The notes: a model not told the origin generated them from the letters alone. Shown: positions 8,240 through 16,930, counted from the first letter of the stretch. The stretch: 37,878 bases of DNA from Verrucomicrobiota bacterium (GCA_019136135.1 JAGVUR010000055.1:1-37878); one strand, 5' to 3'. Translations and numbers: made by a program.

Positions 8240-9436
8240 ATGGGCGAGTTTCTTCGTTTTGAGAATATTACGAAACGATATGGTCAGAATACAGTTCTAG
8301 ACAATGTGACGCTTGAAATTCAGGCAGGCGAAGTGTTTTCGCTGTTGGGACCTAGCGGGTGTGGGAAGACGACGCTTTTGCGTATCTGCGGTGGATTCGA
8401 GCCACCGGACGAGGGGCGTGTGATTTTGGACGGGGTGGACATCACCAATGTGCCCGCCAATCGTCGCGCAGTGCGTACCGTGTTCCAAAACTACGCCCTG
8501 TTCCCGCATTTGAGCGTTTGGGAAAACATTGCATTTGGGCTGAAGGCGACGGGACAGGACGCCAAGACCATTCTCGAAAAAGTACCCAAGTACCTGGAAC
8601 TAGTGCAGTTGACGGGCTACGAGCACCGGAAGCCAGGTCAGTTGTCCGGCGGTCAGCGCCAACGCGTTGCGATTGCAAGGGCATTGATCAATCGTCCCAA
8701 GGTACTGTTGCTGGACGAACCGCTGGCGGCACTTGACCTGAAGCTGCGACAGCGGATGTTGATCGAACTTGATACGATTCACGACGATGTCGGGATCACA
8801 TTCCTCTTCGTGACCCACGACCAGCAGGAGGCAATGTCGATTTCCGATCATATTGCCGTGCTGCGCAATGGTCGCGTGGAGCAGGTCGGGACGCCCACAG
8901 AACTGTACGAGGCGCCCAGGACGTCCTTTGTGGCGGCTTTCATCGGGGATACCAACTTCTTCGAGGGAACGGTCGAAACCATTGAAGGCGACTATTGCAC
9001 GCTTAACATCGACGGCTTTCCGGAGATTCAGCTGTTCAACGACAAGAAGGTCCATTGCGGCGAAAAAATCCACGTGTCGATACGTCCCGAGAAGTTCTTC
9101 ATTTCGGCGGTACGCCCGGAGTTGACTGACGCGAAAACGAATTTGCTTCACGGCAAGGTTGAGGAAGTGATCTACGTGGGACCGCATACGCGGTATTGGG
9201 TACGCGTCCAGGACTGGCGCGTGTCCGTCGTCCAGCAGCATCATGGCTACGGGCTTGACGAGCGGAGGATCAAGTGGGATGATGAAGTATGGCTCTGGTT
9301 CGGTGCGGACAATGCGTACATGCTTGAGCACTATGCCGAGGTTGACGAACAGCTTCTGGCGCTTCCCGACCTGGAACCCGAGGAGCTTGAAGCCGTTGTC
9401 GAAGGCGGAACGCAGGAAGTGGGAGCTGCCGAATGA
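8240..9436 (+). CDS. potA: Spermidine/putrescine ABC transporter ATP-binding protein
   Basis: The 398-residue ATPase powers import by the PotBCD proteins. The start is placed at ATG 8240 (MGEFLRFENITKRYG), because the upstream frame to 8063 crosses the promoter and is not family-like. GGGGAG lies about 13 bp upstream. Motifs include Walker A GPSGCGKTT (37-45), Q-loop FQNYALFPH, signature LSGGQRQRVAIARAL, Walker B LLLDEPLAALD and the switch histidine in THDQQEA. A C-terminal TOBE-like region (SIRPEKFFISA and beyond) is present, followed by an acidic tail. Its stop overlaps the potB start (ATGA), indicating translational coupling. Confidence 0.92.
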   Translation: MGEFLRFENITKRYGQNTVLDNVTLEIQAGEVFSLLGPSGCGKTTLLRICGGFEPPDEGRVILDGVDITNVPANRRAVRTVFQNYALFPHLSVWENIAFGLKATGQDAKTILEKVPKYLELVQLTGYEHRKPGQLSGGQRQRVAIARALINRPKVLLLDEPLAALDLKLRQRMLIELDTIHDDVGITFLFVTHDQQEAMSISDHIAVLRNGRVEQVGTPTELYEAPRTSFVAAFIGDTNFFEGTVETIEGDYCTLNIDGFPEIQLFNDKKVHCGEKIHVSIRPEKFFISAVRPELTDAKTNLLHGKVEEVIYVGPHTRYWVRVQDWRVSVVQQHHGYGLDERRIKWDDEVWLWFGADNAYMLEHYAEVDEQLLALPDLEPEELEAVVEGGTQEVGAAE

Positions 9437-10305
9437 AATCATGGTTGCGTAACATCTCGAACTGGATCATCGGCGCACCGTCCTTTGTGTGGCTTGTTGT
9501 CTTCTACGCGATACCTATCGTGCTTGTGTTTTTGCTGGCGTTCAAGCCCGTCGATGCGTATGGCGGCCTTGGTGAAGGCTGGACTCTGAAGACGATTTTG
9601 GACTTGCGCAATCCGTCGTATCCCGCGATTATCTGGCGGACATTTTGGCAGGGGATTGTGTCGACTACCGTATGCGTAGCTGTTGCGATTCCGATATCGT
9701 ACCAGCTTGCCCGGATGAATTCCCGTTGGAAAAATGTGATATTGCTGTTGATCATCGTACCATTCTGGACGAATTTCCTGGTACGGATCTATGCATGGCG
9801 CGTATTTTTGCACGCTGACGGAATATTCAAGAAGTTGCTTGTGGCGATTGGCTTGATTGAGGATTCGACCACATTGCTTTACAATCAATGGGCGGTCTTG
9901 GTTGTGATGATCTACACGTACATTCCATTTGCGATCTTGCCAATCTATGCCAGCGCCGAGAAGTTTGACTTTTCGTTGATTGACGCCGCGAAGGACTTGG
10001 GCGCCAGTTCCTTCTATGCGTTTAGGCGCGTGTTTTTGCCTGTGATATCGAAGGGGATTTGGACGGCGGTGATGGTCGTGTTGATTCCCGCTTTCGGCGC
10101 CTACCTGATTCCCGATCTGGTAGGCGGTCCATCCTCGGAACTGGTTGGTGACAAGATTGCGCAGCGCGTGTTCATCGACAGGAACTTGCCTCATGCGAGC
10201 GCCTTGTCCGCCTTGTTGATGCTGGCGGTGTTCTTGCCGATGCTTCTGGGCAAATGGCTGAACCATCTGCGTCGTCGTCGTCAAGCGCGGGAGGGGCGGA
10301 TATGA
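9433..10305 (+). CDS. potB: Spermidine/putrescine ABC transporter permease
   Basis: This 290-residue inner-membrane permease overlaps potA and potC by ATGA junctions. It has an N-terminal membrane segment (VWLVVFYAIPIVLVFLLAF), then a stretch NFLVRIYAWR that is highly typical of PotB. The EAA-loop motif is visible as DAAKDLGASSFYAFRRVFLPV, where the ATPase docks. About six membrane segments are expected. The pathway role follows from the complete potABCD set around it. Confidence 0.9.
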   Translation: MKSWLRNISNWIIGAPSFVWLVVFYAIPIVLVFLLAFKPVDAYGGLGEGWTLKTILDLRNPSYPAIIWRTFWQGIVSTTVCVAVAIPISYQLARMNSRWKNVILLLIIVPFWTNFLVRIYAWRVFLHADGIFKKLLVAIGLIEDSTTLLYNQWAVLVVMIYTYIPFAILPIYASAEKFDFSLIDAAKDLGASSFYAFRRVFLPVISKGIWTAVMVVLIPAFGAYLIPDLVGGPSSELVGDKIAQRVFIDRNLPHASALSALLMLAVFLPMLLGKWLNHLRRRRQAREGRI

Positions 10306-11138
10306 AGACATGCAAGCGCAACAGTCGTTTCCCGATGTTCGTCACATTGTTGACGTTGATTTTCTTGTATGTGCCGTTGATTTTGGTGGCTGTTGCCTCA
10401 TTCAACTCCTCCAAGTACGGCGGTGCCTGGAACTCGTTTTCATTGAAGTGGTATGACAGGTTGTTCAGCGAGCGCGCGATTTGGGAAGCGTTGGCGAATA
10501 CGCTGTTCATTGCCTTGATATCCACGGCGATTTCCACGACCTTGGGCACGTTGAGCGCACTGGCGTTGTACCGCTCCAAGAATCGGCTGAAGGGGATTTA
10601 CTATGCCTTGATCCATACGCCTTTGATCGTACCTGACATTTTGCAGGGCATCAGCCTGTTGCTGTTGTTCGTCACCCTGATCAACCTGGGCGGTTCCCTT
10701 TTCAGGCGCCTGTTCGGCATTGAATTGGAACTGGGGATGACGACGATCATCATTGCGCATATCACGTTCTGCATGAGCTACGTGGCAATGGTGGTGCTGG
10801 ATCGCTTGCATGAATTCGACCATACGCTATTGGAAGCGGCGCAAGACTTGGGCGCCAGCGGATTATATACATTCTTCAGGGTCACGTTGCCTCAGATCCT
10901 GCCGGGAATCGTTGCCGGCGCGCTCTTCGCCTTTATGCTTTCCATTGACGATTTCGTCATCACGTTCTTCGTCAAGGGCGCAGGCGACACGACGCTTCCC
11001 ATCTACATCCAGAGCGCGATGCGGCGCGGAACCCCAGCCGTCATCAACGCGCTCTCCGTGGTTTTCCTGTTGGTTACTTTCGTGATTGTCTTCATAGCCC
11101 AAAAACTCATAACAAAAAAATCGGAGTCTAAGAAATGA
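10302..11138 (+). CDS. potC: Spermidine/putrescine ABC transporter permease
   Basis: The 278-residue permease starts at ATG 10302, overlapping the potB stop, with GGAGG 7 bp upstream. A longer frame from 10254 runs inside potB and is rejected. Hydrophobic segments begin with FVTLLTLIFLYVPLILVAV, and the PotC-like FNSSKYGGAWNSFSLKWY follows. The EAA-loop is EAAQDLGASGLYTFFRVTLPQILPG. The stretch SIDDFVITFFVKGAG matches PotC proteins closely. Its stop overlaps the start of potD. Confidence 0.92.
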   Translation: MKTCKRNSRFPMFVTLLTLIFLYVPLILVAVASFNSSKYGGAWNSFSLKWYDRLFSERAIWEALANTLFIALISTAISTTLGTLSALALYRSKNRLKGIYYALIHTPLIVPDILQGISLLLLFVTLINLGGSLFRRLFGIELELGMTTIIIAHITFCMSYVAMVVLDRLHEFDHTLLEAAQDLGASGLYTFFRVTLPQILPGIVAGALFAFMLSIDDFVITFFVKGAGDTTLPIYIQSAMRRGTPAVINALSVVFLLVTFVIVFIAQKLITKKSESKK

Positions 11139-12169
11139 AAAAAATCCTTGGTTTTCTGGTATCTGTCGTATTGGTGTCGTTGCTGTGCTCTTGCGGCAAG
11201 CCCAAGCAGACGCTTCATATCTACAACTGGGGCGACTACATGGCTGACAGCGTGATCAAGCAGTTCGAGAAAGAGTTCAACTGCAAGGTCAAGGTCGACG
11301 TGTTCGACTCCAACGAGGCGATGTACGCCAAGTTGATGGCTGGAGCGGGCGGCTACGATATCCTGGTGCCCTCCAGCTATATGACCAAGTTGATGTACGA
11401 GCAGAAGATGATCAAAAAGCTCGACATGGCAAAATTGCCCAATGTGACGGCGAATTTCGACCGTTCCTACGAGAATTTGATGCTTGACAAAACGATGGAA
11501 TACTCGATTCCGTACTTTGTTTCATTTACTGGAATCGGCTACGAACCCGAGAAGGTCAAGGATTTCAAGCCGTCCTGGAGGATGTTCGAGCAAGCTGACC
11601 TGAAGAAGCGCTGTTCCCTGCTGAACGACCAGCGGGAAGTCCTGGGTTGCGCCCTGTTGACCTTGGGATATGACGCCAATTCAGTGGAACCGGCACAGCT
11701 GGACGAAGCCGTGAAATTGGCCAAGACTTGGAAGCAAAACATCGCCAAGTTCGAGGTTGACGATGCCAAGCGCGCACTGGCTTCCGGGGAATTCTTCCTG
11801 ATCCAAACCTATAGCGGCGATATGTTCCAGGTCATCCAGGAAAAGCCATCGATCAAATTCGTCATCCCGGAAGAAGGCTCCACCGTTACGTTCGATACCT
11901 TCGCCATCACTGCAAACTCGCAAAACTCCGACCTGGCACACGAGTTCATCAACTTCATGTATCGTGCCGAGGTTGCCGCCGAAAACATGGACGAAATCGG
12001 ATACGTAACACCAAATGTAGCCGCCGCAAAGCTGGTTTCCGATGAGATGAAGAGCAACCCGGTGTTCAATATCCCGGCCGAAGAACGCGCACGATGCACC
12101 CCGCTTGAAGACCTGGGAGAAAAGAAGGACCTCTATAACCAGGCTTGGGACAAAATCCTGGAAGAATAA
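11135..12169 (+). CDS. potD: Spermidine/putrescine-binding lipoprotein
   Basis: The 344-residue substrate-binding protein starts at ATG 11135, overlapping potC. The signal peptide ends in a lipobox (LCSC, Cys20), so it is probably lipid-anchored. Family motifs are clear: HIYNWGDYM near the mature N-terminus, SNEAMYAKL (about 63-71) and YDILVPSSYM (about 78-87). Acidic and aromatic residues that would grip amine groups are expected from PotD/PotF relatives. The sequence alone does not say whether spermidine, putrescine or agmatine is bound. Divergent linkage to agmatine-degrading genes makes agmatine or putrescine attractive. Confidence 0.9.
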   Translation: MKKILGFLVSVVLVSLLCSCGKPKQTLHIYNWGDYMADSVIKQFEKEFNCKVKVDVFDSNEAMYAKLMAGAGGYDILVPSSYMTKLMYEQKMIKKLDMAKLPNVTANFDRSYENLMLDKTMEYSIPYFVSFTGIGYEPEKVKDFKPSWRMFEQADLKKRCSLLNDQREVLGCALLTLGYDANSVEPAQLDEAVKLAKTWKQNIAKFEVDDAKRALASGEFFLIQTYSGDMFQVIQEKPSIKFVIPEEGSTVTFDTFAITANSQNSDLAHEFINFMYRAEVAAENMDEIGYVTPNVAAAKLVSDEMKSNPVFNIPAEERARCTPLEDLGEKKDLYNQAWDKILEE

Positions 12170-12184
12170 TTACGTGATTTCTGC

Positions 12185-12517
12185 ATGTTGACGATGAAAA
12201 AACTGGGCAAGATCATCCTAGTATTGGCTGCATGGGCCGTCCTGGTGACGGTCCACGCGCCTGCGTCGTCAAGCGAACAACGCAATTCCAGGCAGGAGGC
12301 TTGGAAACCACGTGCCGAAACGACGCTGCTCTGCCTGCTGAGGCAACTTAAGCCCGATAGGGCGGCTGAACGGCAGGAGACCCGGCAACGCGCCTTGCCT
12401 CCACATTGGAAACTTGATATCCCTTGCGTGCCGTACTCCTTCTACCGGACGGTGCGCTTGTCCAATACCTCCTTCATGTCAGGACATTGCTGCGTAAGCA
12501 TTCCATTGCGATTGTGA
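12185..12517 (+). CDS. Small exported protein of unknown function downstream of potD
   Basis: The frame of 110 residues begins 15 bp after potD; ATG 12194 (MKKLGKI) may be the true start. It has a convincing signal peptide: charged KK, a hydrophobic IILVLAAWAVLVTV core and a possible cleavage after HAPA. The mature part is basic, rich in Arg and Gln, with several Cys near the C-terminus (DIPCVPYSFY, SGHCCVSIP). I recognise no family and see no good ribosome binding site, so expression may rely on read-through and coupling from potD. It may instead be a chance frame. Confidence 0.4.
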   Translation: MLTMKKLGKIILVLAAWAVLVTVHAPASSSEQRNSRQEAWKPRAETTLLCLLRQLKPDRAAERQETRQRALPPHWKLDIPCVPYSFYRTVRLSNTSFMSGHCCVSIPLRL

Positions 12518-12618
12518 TAAGACCCGCGCCGCTTTCGCATTGATGTTTTGGGCTGAAGCGTCGCGTTTATTCGACAATCAAGCAATGACATGTGTTACAA
12601 GCAAAAAGGAGCCTGAAA

Positions 12619-12762
12619 ATGGATGCTTTGGATATAGTAACGTGGGCGCTGGCAGGTTTTGGCATTTTGGTAGCAGTCGCCGCGATTTTGTTTATCGGCT
12701 ATCTGATATTCGAAGATAAATTCAAGAAGCCTTCGGCAAAGGACGATGCGTCCAAGAAGTAA
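12619..12762 (+). CDS. 47-residue single-pass membrane protein
   Basis: A short gene reads MDALDIVTWALAGFGILVAV..., followed by AAILFIGYLIF and a charged tail EDKFKKPSAKDDASKK, then TAA. AAGGAG lies about 9 bp before ATG 12619, and a terminator hairpin follows 17 bp after the stop, so it has the layout of a real stand-alone gene. Residues of about 8-31 form one transmembrane helix with a lysine-rich C-terminal tail that should stay cytoplasmic. The family is unknown. The general form resembles small subunits or modulators of membrane complexes, but no partner is evident. Confidence 0.68.
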   Translation: MDALDIVTWALAGFGILVAVAAILFIGYLIFEDKFKKPSAKDDASKK

Positions 12763-12778
12763 GAGAGCCAGCCAATAG

Positions 12779-12813
12779 GGATCGCCGCGTAATGTTGCGA
12801 CGATCCTTTTTTT
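12779..12813 (+). terminator. Rho-independent terminator after the 47-residue gene
   Basis: GGATCGCCGC and GCGACGATCC form a 10-bp stem with one mismatch, an 8-base loop and seven T immediately after. Confidence 0.75.
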
Positions 12814-12835
12814 GTGCGAAAATCAGGCTGGGGCG

Positions 12836-12939
12836 GACAAGTCTGACAAGTCTGACAAGTCTGACAAGTCTGACAAGTCTGACAAGTCTGACAAGTCTGA
12901 CAAGTCTGACAAGTCTGACAAGTCTGACAAGTCTGACAA
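12836..12939. repeat. 9-bp minisatellite, unit GTCTGACAA, about 11.6 copies
   Basis: Eleven perfect copies of GACAAGTCT (same as GTCTGACAA in another phase) run from 12836 to 12934, with a partial copy to 12939. No copy differs, which suggests recent or actively maintained expansion. It lies between a terminator and the stop of the beta-helix gene, and no convincing gene uses it. Frames through it give simple repeats such as TSL or QTC. A related array lies at 16606-16719. Confidence 0.97.
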
Positions 12940-12975
<36 letters not shown>

Positions 12976-12978
12976 GGT

Positions 12979-15900
12979 TTACCTGTTTCCTAGCCAGATA
13001 TAATCGATTCTGCAGGTTCCAGTTATCGGTTTCCCGTCACCACTGAAGTCCAGTCGCATTTGTTTGATTGGGGATTTTGCCTCCAGTGGGATATGGTACA
13101 ACGTGTCGTTCAGGTCGTTGGGGATCACATCGAACGTGCTGGTTTTCGCGTTCTTGAAATCGGGTTCGTCAATCGTCGTGTATGACAGCTTCATTTTCCG
13201 TGTATTTGTATGGTTTTGGAACTTGATGGCGAAAGTGTTTGCCTGCGCATCCAGTTTGTCGGGGGATAGGATATGCGCCGACTTTGAGTCCTTGATTGCC
13301 ATGACGTAGAAGTCTCCGCAAACCAGATTGACGGGATTGGCGAAAGTTCCCGTATGGGGTTGGGCTCCAGGGAAGATTTCCTTGACGGTTCCCAGTTCGG
13401 CATCCGTCCAGCCTTCCTTGTCAAGGTTTTTCGAGAAGTCCCATGCCTTGGCAATCCGCGTTCCAGGCGGCAAGACATGGACGGCGGTTCGAGCGCTTCG
13501 CCAAAGTTCGCTGTCGTCAGCCTTCAGTATCAGCCTATAGTCTCCCACGGCGGGGAAGGTTGCCGTCGTGGCTGATTGCGATGGGTTTGCAAACAGCACT
13601 TGTCCTTGTCCTTCCAATTGTTCCCATTGTACGGTCAGTTTTCCGTTTGCCGGTCTTCCGTCATCGGTCACTTGTCCATTGAGGGGCACATTTTGGGGGT
13701 TGTCGGTCCAGATTTCCGGTCCAGGGTTTGGGATTGGCGGATTGTTGTATGGCATTGCCTTGTCGAGTTCCTCAAAGGTTTCGAATTGCCTGTTGTCTTT
13801 CAGCGTCCAGTCTGTCATTCCAGGCTTTGCCTTGTTTGTGAAGAAATCGATTCCCGGCAGGAGGACGTATCCATTTTCCCTGATGATTCCGGTTGAGCAG
13901 ACGATGGTCTTGTCACTGGATCCTCCCCAAATGAAGATTTCACTGGGACCCAGTTTTGTCGCGGTGTTGTTTCTGTCAAAACGGCATTGCCTGATATCGA
14001 CGTTTTTCGTCTGTGGCGATCTCAAGCCGAGTACTTCGATGGCCGCTCCTGCGTTGTTTCTGAAGGTGCATTGATGGATTAGGTTGGCTTCGCCGCCTGC
14101 CTCGAAGTCAATGCCTCCTTCGTCGTGCGAACCGGAGTCCGGCTGGTTCAGGAAGTGGCAGTTGCGAATCACCAGTCCGTAGTTTGGTCCAAGCATGATG
14201 CCCATTGTTCCTGCGGAGGCGTTCCATCCAGCCGCATCGAATATGCAGTTGACAAGGTAGGAGTTGTATGAGCCTGACAGTACCGGGTGGGGCGAGGTGT
14301 TGTGCGAGAAATTGTCATGGCAGAAGATTCGATCCAGGAAGATATTCCTTCCATTGGCTCGCCAGCCTACCGAGCATTGGTATGTTTCGCAGTCTCGGAT
14401 TATCGCATCGACAGGCATGTAGCCGCTGATTGCAATGCCTCCGTTGCTTCCTCCGGGTGCTCCTCTTTGGTCGCGCCATTCGGGAATTCCATGTGCATTG
14501 AAACGATACAGCCCCTCGATGTGGTGAGCCAGGACATTTTCGATCAGCACTCCCTTTCCTTCGCGGGTGAACTCGACGTTGAGTCCCTTTCCGGCATTGC
14601 ACACGATCAAGTCGCGGATCGCCAAGTACGAAGGCGTGCTGATCAGGATGCAACGGTCGTTGATGTCGCGGTTTCTGCGTATCGTTGGACGCGCGCCTTC
14701 GCCGTATGCACCGATTTCCGCGTAGTTGTCTGGTGCTCCCTGCGCTGTCACCTTTAGTTCCTGGTTGAACACCGACCCGCGCTTCAGTAGAAGGCGTTCG
14801 CCGGCACCCAATGTTTTCCCGTTGATGTTCGTGAAGTCGCGCCAGGCTGTGGCAGGCGTCAAGCCATTGTTTGCGTTGTTTCCTCCGACGGAGTCGATGT
14901 AGTACGCCTTTGTTTCCTTTACTACGGGTTGCCACGCCTTGGCGGAACGGTCCAGCTCAACTTGCGGCGAAAAATACAACCGCTTCGAAAAGCTTCCAAT
15001 AGTCCGGTTTCCCGACGTGATATAGCCTCTCATGGTACCGGATGTCACCTCTTCCGCTGATACTTCCCATGTCAGTGCCAGCTCGCCATTGGCAGCCAAG
15101 GTACCCACATTGTGAACCAACGGCTTTACGGCGATGCCTTTCGGGGGATCGACGACCACCACACAGTCGTCCATTGCGAGCCCGTAGTTGCTCAGCTTGC
15201 CGCTAAGCGTGAATGGCGTCTTTACTTTTGGAAACATGTCTGACACGACAAGATCGTCGATTACGGGAAGCGGTGTTTCGTAGTTTTCAATGCACAAGTC
15301 GCGGACGGTTCCGGGGAATGAACCAACGATGAATTTCCCAGGAGCCTTCTCCATGAATCCTGTCCGGTTGACGCTTTCCGCCTTTCCGTTGACTTGGATG
15401 TGCGATCTGAATCCGTCCCATCCTGCCAGAACATAGTAGTCTTTTCCCGTCTCGATATCCATCTGGCATCTTGCACGGGGTTCCCACTTCTCGTTAAGGA
15501 ATACGAAGAAATTGAATGCCCCATGCTGTTCTCCCCTGTCGTAACGCAGCAAGTATTCCCTGTCTTTGAACGCGATGGCATGTTCGCCCTTCATTATTTG
15601 GTCGAAGCGAACCACGCCTGACAATCTGAATCCAGGGCGAATGTGCAACGTCTCGGTTTCGCTATATGCGCCAGTTACGCCGACCTTGCCGAAGGACGTT
15701 TGGATCGGGCTTCCCTCCAATGGCTCGAGGGCCTTTTCGGCCAGCTGATTGTCGGCTTTCACTTTGTCGCTTAGCCTGAGGTAATCGATATATCCATCGA
15801 ATGAACCGATGGTCAACGGTTCCAGATTATTGACTTTGAATCCTGTCCTGCGCACTCGTTGCGTTGTCCCATTAACGGCCAGCCATATGTCTTCTCCGTC

Positions 15901-16356
15901 CCAGCCGGCTTCCAGTTCGTACCACTCTCCAAGTTTGAACGGGACTTCGCGGACGGAGACTCGTGGCTCCGGGCGGCCGTCGAAGTTCACGAATAGGCTG
16001 AACTTGACTCCTTCATCGGCATTGTCCAATCGCAGGAAGAATCCTCCCGGTTGCGAGACTTTTCCCTTGCTGACAATCGTTGACCATCCCTGTTGGGTAT
16101 GCTTGTCAACCCGGACAGCGCACGCAAAGCTGAAGCCTGGATCCAGGCGATTGGCGGGGGCGCAGTTTGTTGTCAGCATGTGCATTTGTTCTAGCTTGGC
16201 GCAATGTCGACCGTCCACAACTGCAAAGGACAGCTCATTCTTGGAGTAGAGCGGGCACTTCCCGGAAGTCTCCGTCAAGTCTCCGTTGAAATCCCATCTG
16301 TACTGACCTAGGCATGCGAGAGAAAACAGAATCATCAATAGTGTGAGATGTCTCAT
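12979..16356 (-). CDS. Large secreted right-handed beta-helix protein with tandem LamG domains
   Basis: The 1125-residue protein starts at ATG 16356 with GAGG about 8 bp upstream. A longer frame to 16485 crosses the promoter. The signal peptide is MRHLTLLMILFSLACLG. Two LamG-like folds follow (about 20-210 and 225-380; WYELEAGWDGEDIWLAVNG and YYVLAGWDGFRSHIQVNG are matching strands). A CARDB-like segment lies at about 390-485. A parallel beta-helix runs from YYIDSVGGNNANNGLTPATAW (about 485) to 850, like PL9 or DUF1565 polysaccharide lyases. A PKD-like module (about 880-960) and a C-terminal jelly-roll follow. It probably binds and cleaves or scaffolds on extracellular glycans. No catalytic residue was assigned. 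The gene is bracketed by two related minisatellites. Confidence 0.75.
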   Translation of the reverse strand: MRHLTLLMILFSLACLGQYRWDFNGDLTETSGKCPLYSKNELSFAVVDGRHCAKLEQMHMLTTNCAPANRLDPGFSFACAVRVDKHTQQGWSTIVSKGKVSQPGGFFLRLDNADEGVKFSLFVNFDGRPEPRVSVREVPFKLGEWYELEAGWDGEDIWLAVNGTTQRVRRTGFKVNNLEPLTIGSFDGYIDYLRLSDKVKADNQLAEKALEPLEGSPIQTSFGKVGVTGAYSETETLHIRPGFRLSGVVRFDQIMKGEHAIAFKDREYLLRYDRGEQHGAFNFFVFLNEKWEPRARCQMDIETGKDYYVLAGWDGFRSHIQVNGKAESVNRTGFMEKAPGKFIVGSFPGTVRDLCIENYETPLPVIDDLVVSDMFPKVKTPFTLSGKLSNYGLAMDDCVVVVDPPKGIAVKPLVHNVGTLAANGELALTWEVSAEEVTSGTMRGYITSGNRTIGSFSKRLYFSPQVELDRSAKAWQPVVKETKAYYIDSVGGNNANNGLTPATAWRDFTNINGKTLGAGERLLLKRGSVFNQELKVTAQGAPDNYAEIGAYGEGARPTIRRNRDINDRCILISTPSYLAIRDLIVCNAGKGLNVEFTREGKGVLIENVLAHHIEGLYRFNAHGIPEWRDQRGAPGGSNGGIAISGYMPVDAIIRDCETYQCSVGWRANGRNIFLDRIFCHDNFSHNTSPHPVLSGSYNSYLVNCIFDAAGWNASAGTMGIMLGPNYGLVIRNCHFLNQPDSGSHDEGGIDFEAGGEANLIHQCTFRNNAGAAIEVLGLRSPQTKNVDIRQCRFDRNNTATKLGPSEIFIWGGSSDKTIVCSTGIIRENGYVLLPGIDFFTNKAKPGMTDWTLKDNRQFETFEELDKAMPYNNPPIPNPGPEIWTDNPQNVPLNGQVTDDGRPANGKLTVQWEQLEGQGQVLFANPSQSATTATFPAVGDYRLILKADDSELWRSARTAVHVLPPGTRIAKAWDFSKNLDKEGWTDAELGTVKEIFPGAQPHTGTFANPVNLVCGDFYVMAIKDSKSAHILSPDKLDAQANTFAIKFQNHTNTRKMKLSYTTIDEPDFKNAKTSTFDVIPNDLNDTLYHIPLEAKSPIKQMRLDFSGDGKPITGTCRIDYIWLGNR

Positions 16357-16456
16357 CGGTGTGACCTCATGTTGTTTAGTGCGCCGTGGAGGAGTTCCGT
16401 GTCTCCGGAAAAGGACATGGAAAAATCCTGAGATTTGATGAAAGTGCGAAATATGT

Positions 16457-16485
16457 ACTATACCGAGCGCGAAGCTGGATTTCAA
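16457..16485 (-). promoter_or_regulatory. Promoter for the beta-helix gene
   Basis: On the minus strand TTGAAA (16480-16485) and TATAGT (16457-16462) are 17 bp apart, about 100 bp before the start codon. The minisatellite begins about 120 bp further upstream. Confidence 0.6.
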
Positions 16486-16605
16486 TTTGCTGGCTGGTTG
16501 AAGGTCATTTTCTTGCCGAATAAGCGATGCGAAAAATCATCGGTTTCGTACTCAAACGGCATGTGACATGCCGTTATTTGGGACGGGGTGGAGGATTTGG
16601 GACTG

Positions 16606-16719
16606 GGACGGGTCGGACGGGTCGGACGGGTCGGACGGGTCGGACGGGTCGGACGGGTCGGACGGGTCGGACGGGTCGGACGGGTCGGACGGGTCGGACG
16701 GGTCGGACGGGTCGGACGG
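16606..16719. repeat. 9-bp minisatellite, unit GTCGGACGG, about 12.7 copies
   Basis: Twelve perfect copies of GGACGGGTC (same as GTCGGACGG) run from 16606 to 16713 with a partial copy to 16719. Period and core (GTCnGAC plus two purines) match the array at 12836-12939. It lies between the beta-helix promoter and the tRNA promoter and is not in a believable gene. Frames give GRT, SDG or DPS repeats. Confidence 0.97.
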
Positions 16720-16753
16720 TATTTCAGCGCATGAAAAAGTTTCTTGTGTTGGC

Positions 16754-16781
16754 TTGCAAAAATGGGATTTCATTGTACATT
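16754..16781 (+). promoter_or_regulatory. Probable tRNA promoter
   Basis: TTGCAA (16754-16759) and TACATT (16776-16781) are 16 bp apart and end 26 bp before the tRNA. Confidence 0.45.
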
Positions 16782-16807
16782 AAAGATGTTTCTTGATAAG
16801 TGAAAAT

Positions 16808-16882
16808 GCCAGCATAGCTCAGGGGTAGAGCAGCTCATTCGTAATGAGCAGGTCGTGGGTTCGAATCCCACCGCTGGCTCCA
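16808..16882 (+). tRNA. tRNA-Thr (anticodon CGU)
   Basis: A full cloverleaf is readable. The acceptor GCCAGCA pairs with CGCTGGC (one A-C mismatch at the seventh pair). The D arm is GCTC/GAGC. The anticodon stem GCTCA/TGAGC encloses the loop TTCGTAA, giving anticodon CGT, which reads ACG (Thr). The T arm is GTGGG/CCCAC with loop TTCGAAT. The discriminator is T and CCA is encoded. Total length is 75 with CCA. Confidence 0.93.
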
Positions 16883-16889
16883 AATAAAT

Positions 16890-16930
16890 CCGTTCAAGAT
16901 TTCATTCTTGGACGGTTTTCTTTTGTTTTT
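16890..16930 (+). terminator. Terminator after tRNA-Thr
   Basis: CCGTTCAAGA and TCTTGGACGG form a 10-bp stem (one G-U pair) with a 6-base loop, followed by a T-rich tract. It separates the tRNA from thiD. Confidence 0.7.

Noticed and set aside
8600..9442. Long minus-strand frame opposite potA
   Set aside because: It is a shadow of a strongly conserved gene on the other strand.
10254..10301. Upstream extension of potC (MAEPSASSSSSAGG)
   Set aside because: It lies inside potB in another frame; ATG 10302 has GGAGG and an ATGA overlap.
12836..12939. CRISPR array
   Set aside because: Units are 9 bp, directly adjacent, with no spacers, and no cas genes are in view.
16527..16796. Open frames crossing the GTCGGACGG array (GRT, SDG or DPS repeats)
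   Set aside because: Same artefact of a stop-free repeat with period 9.
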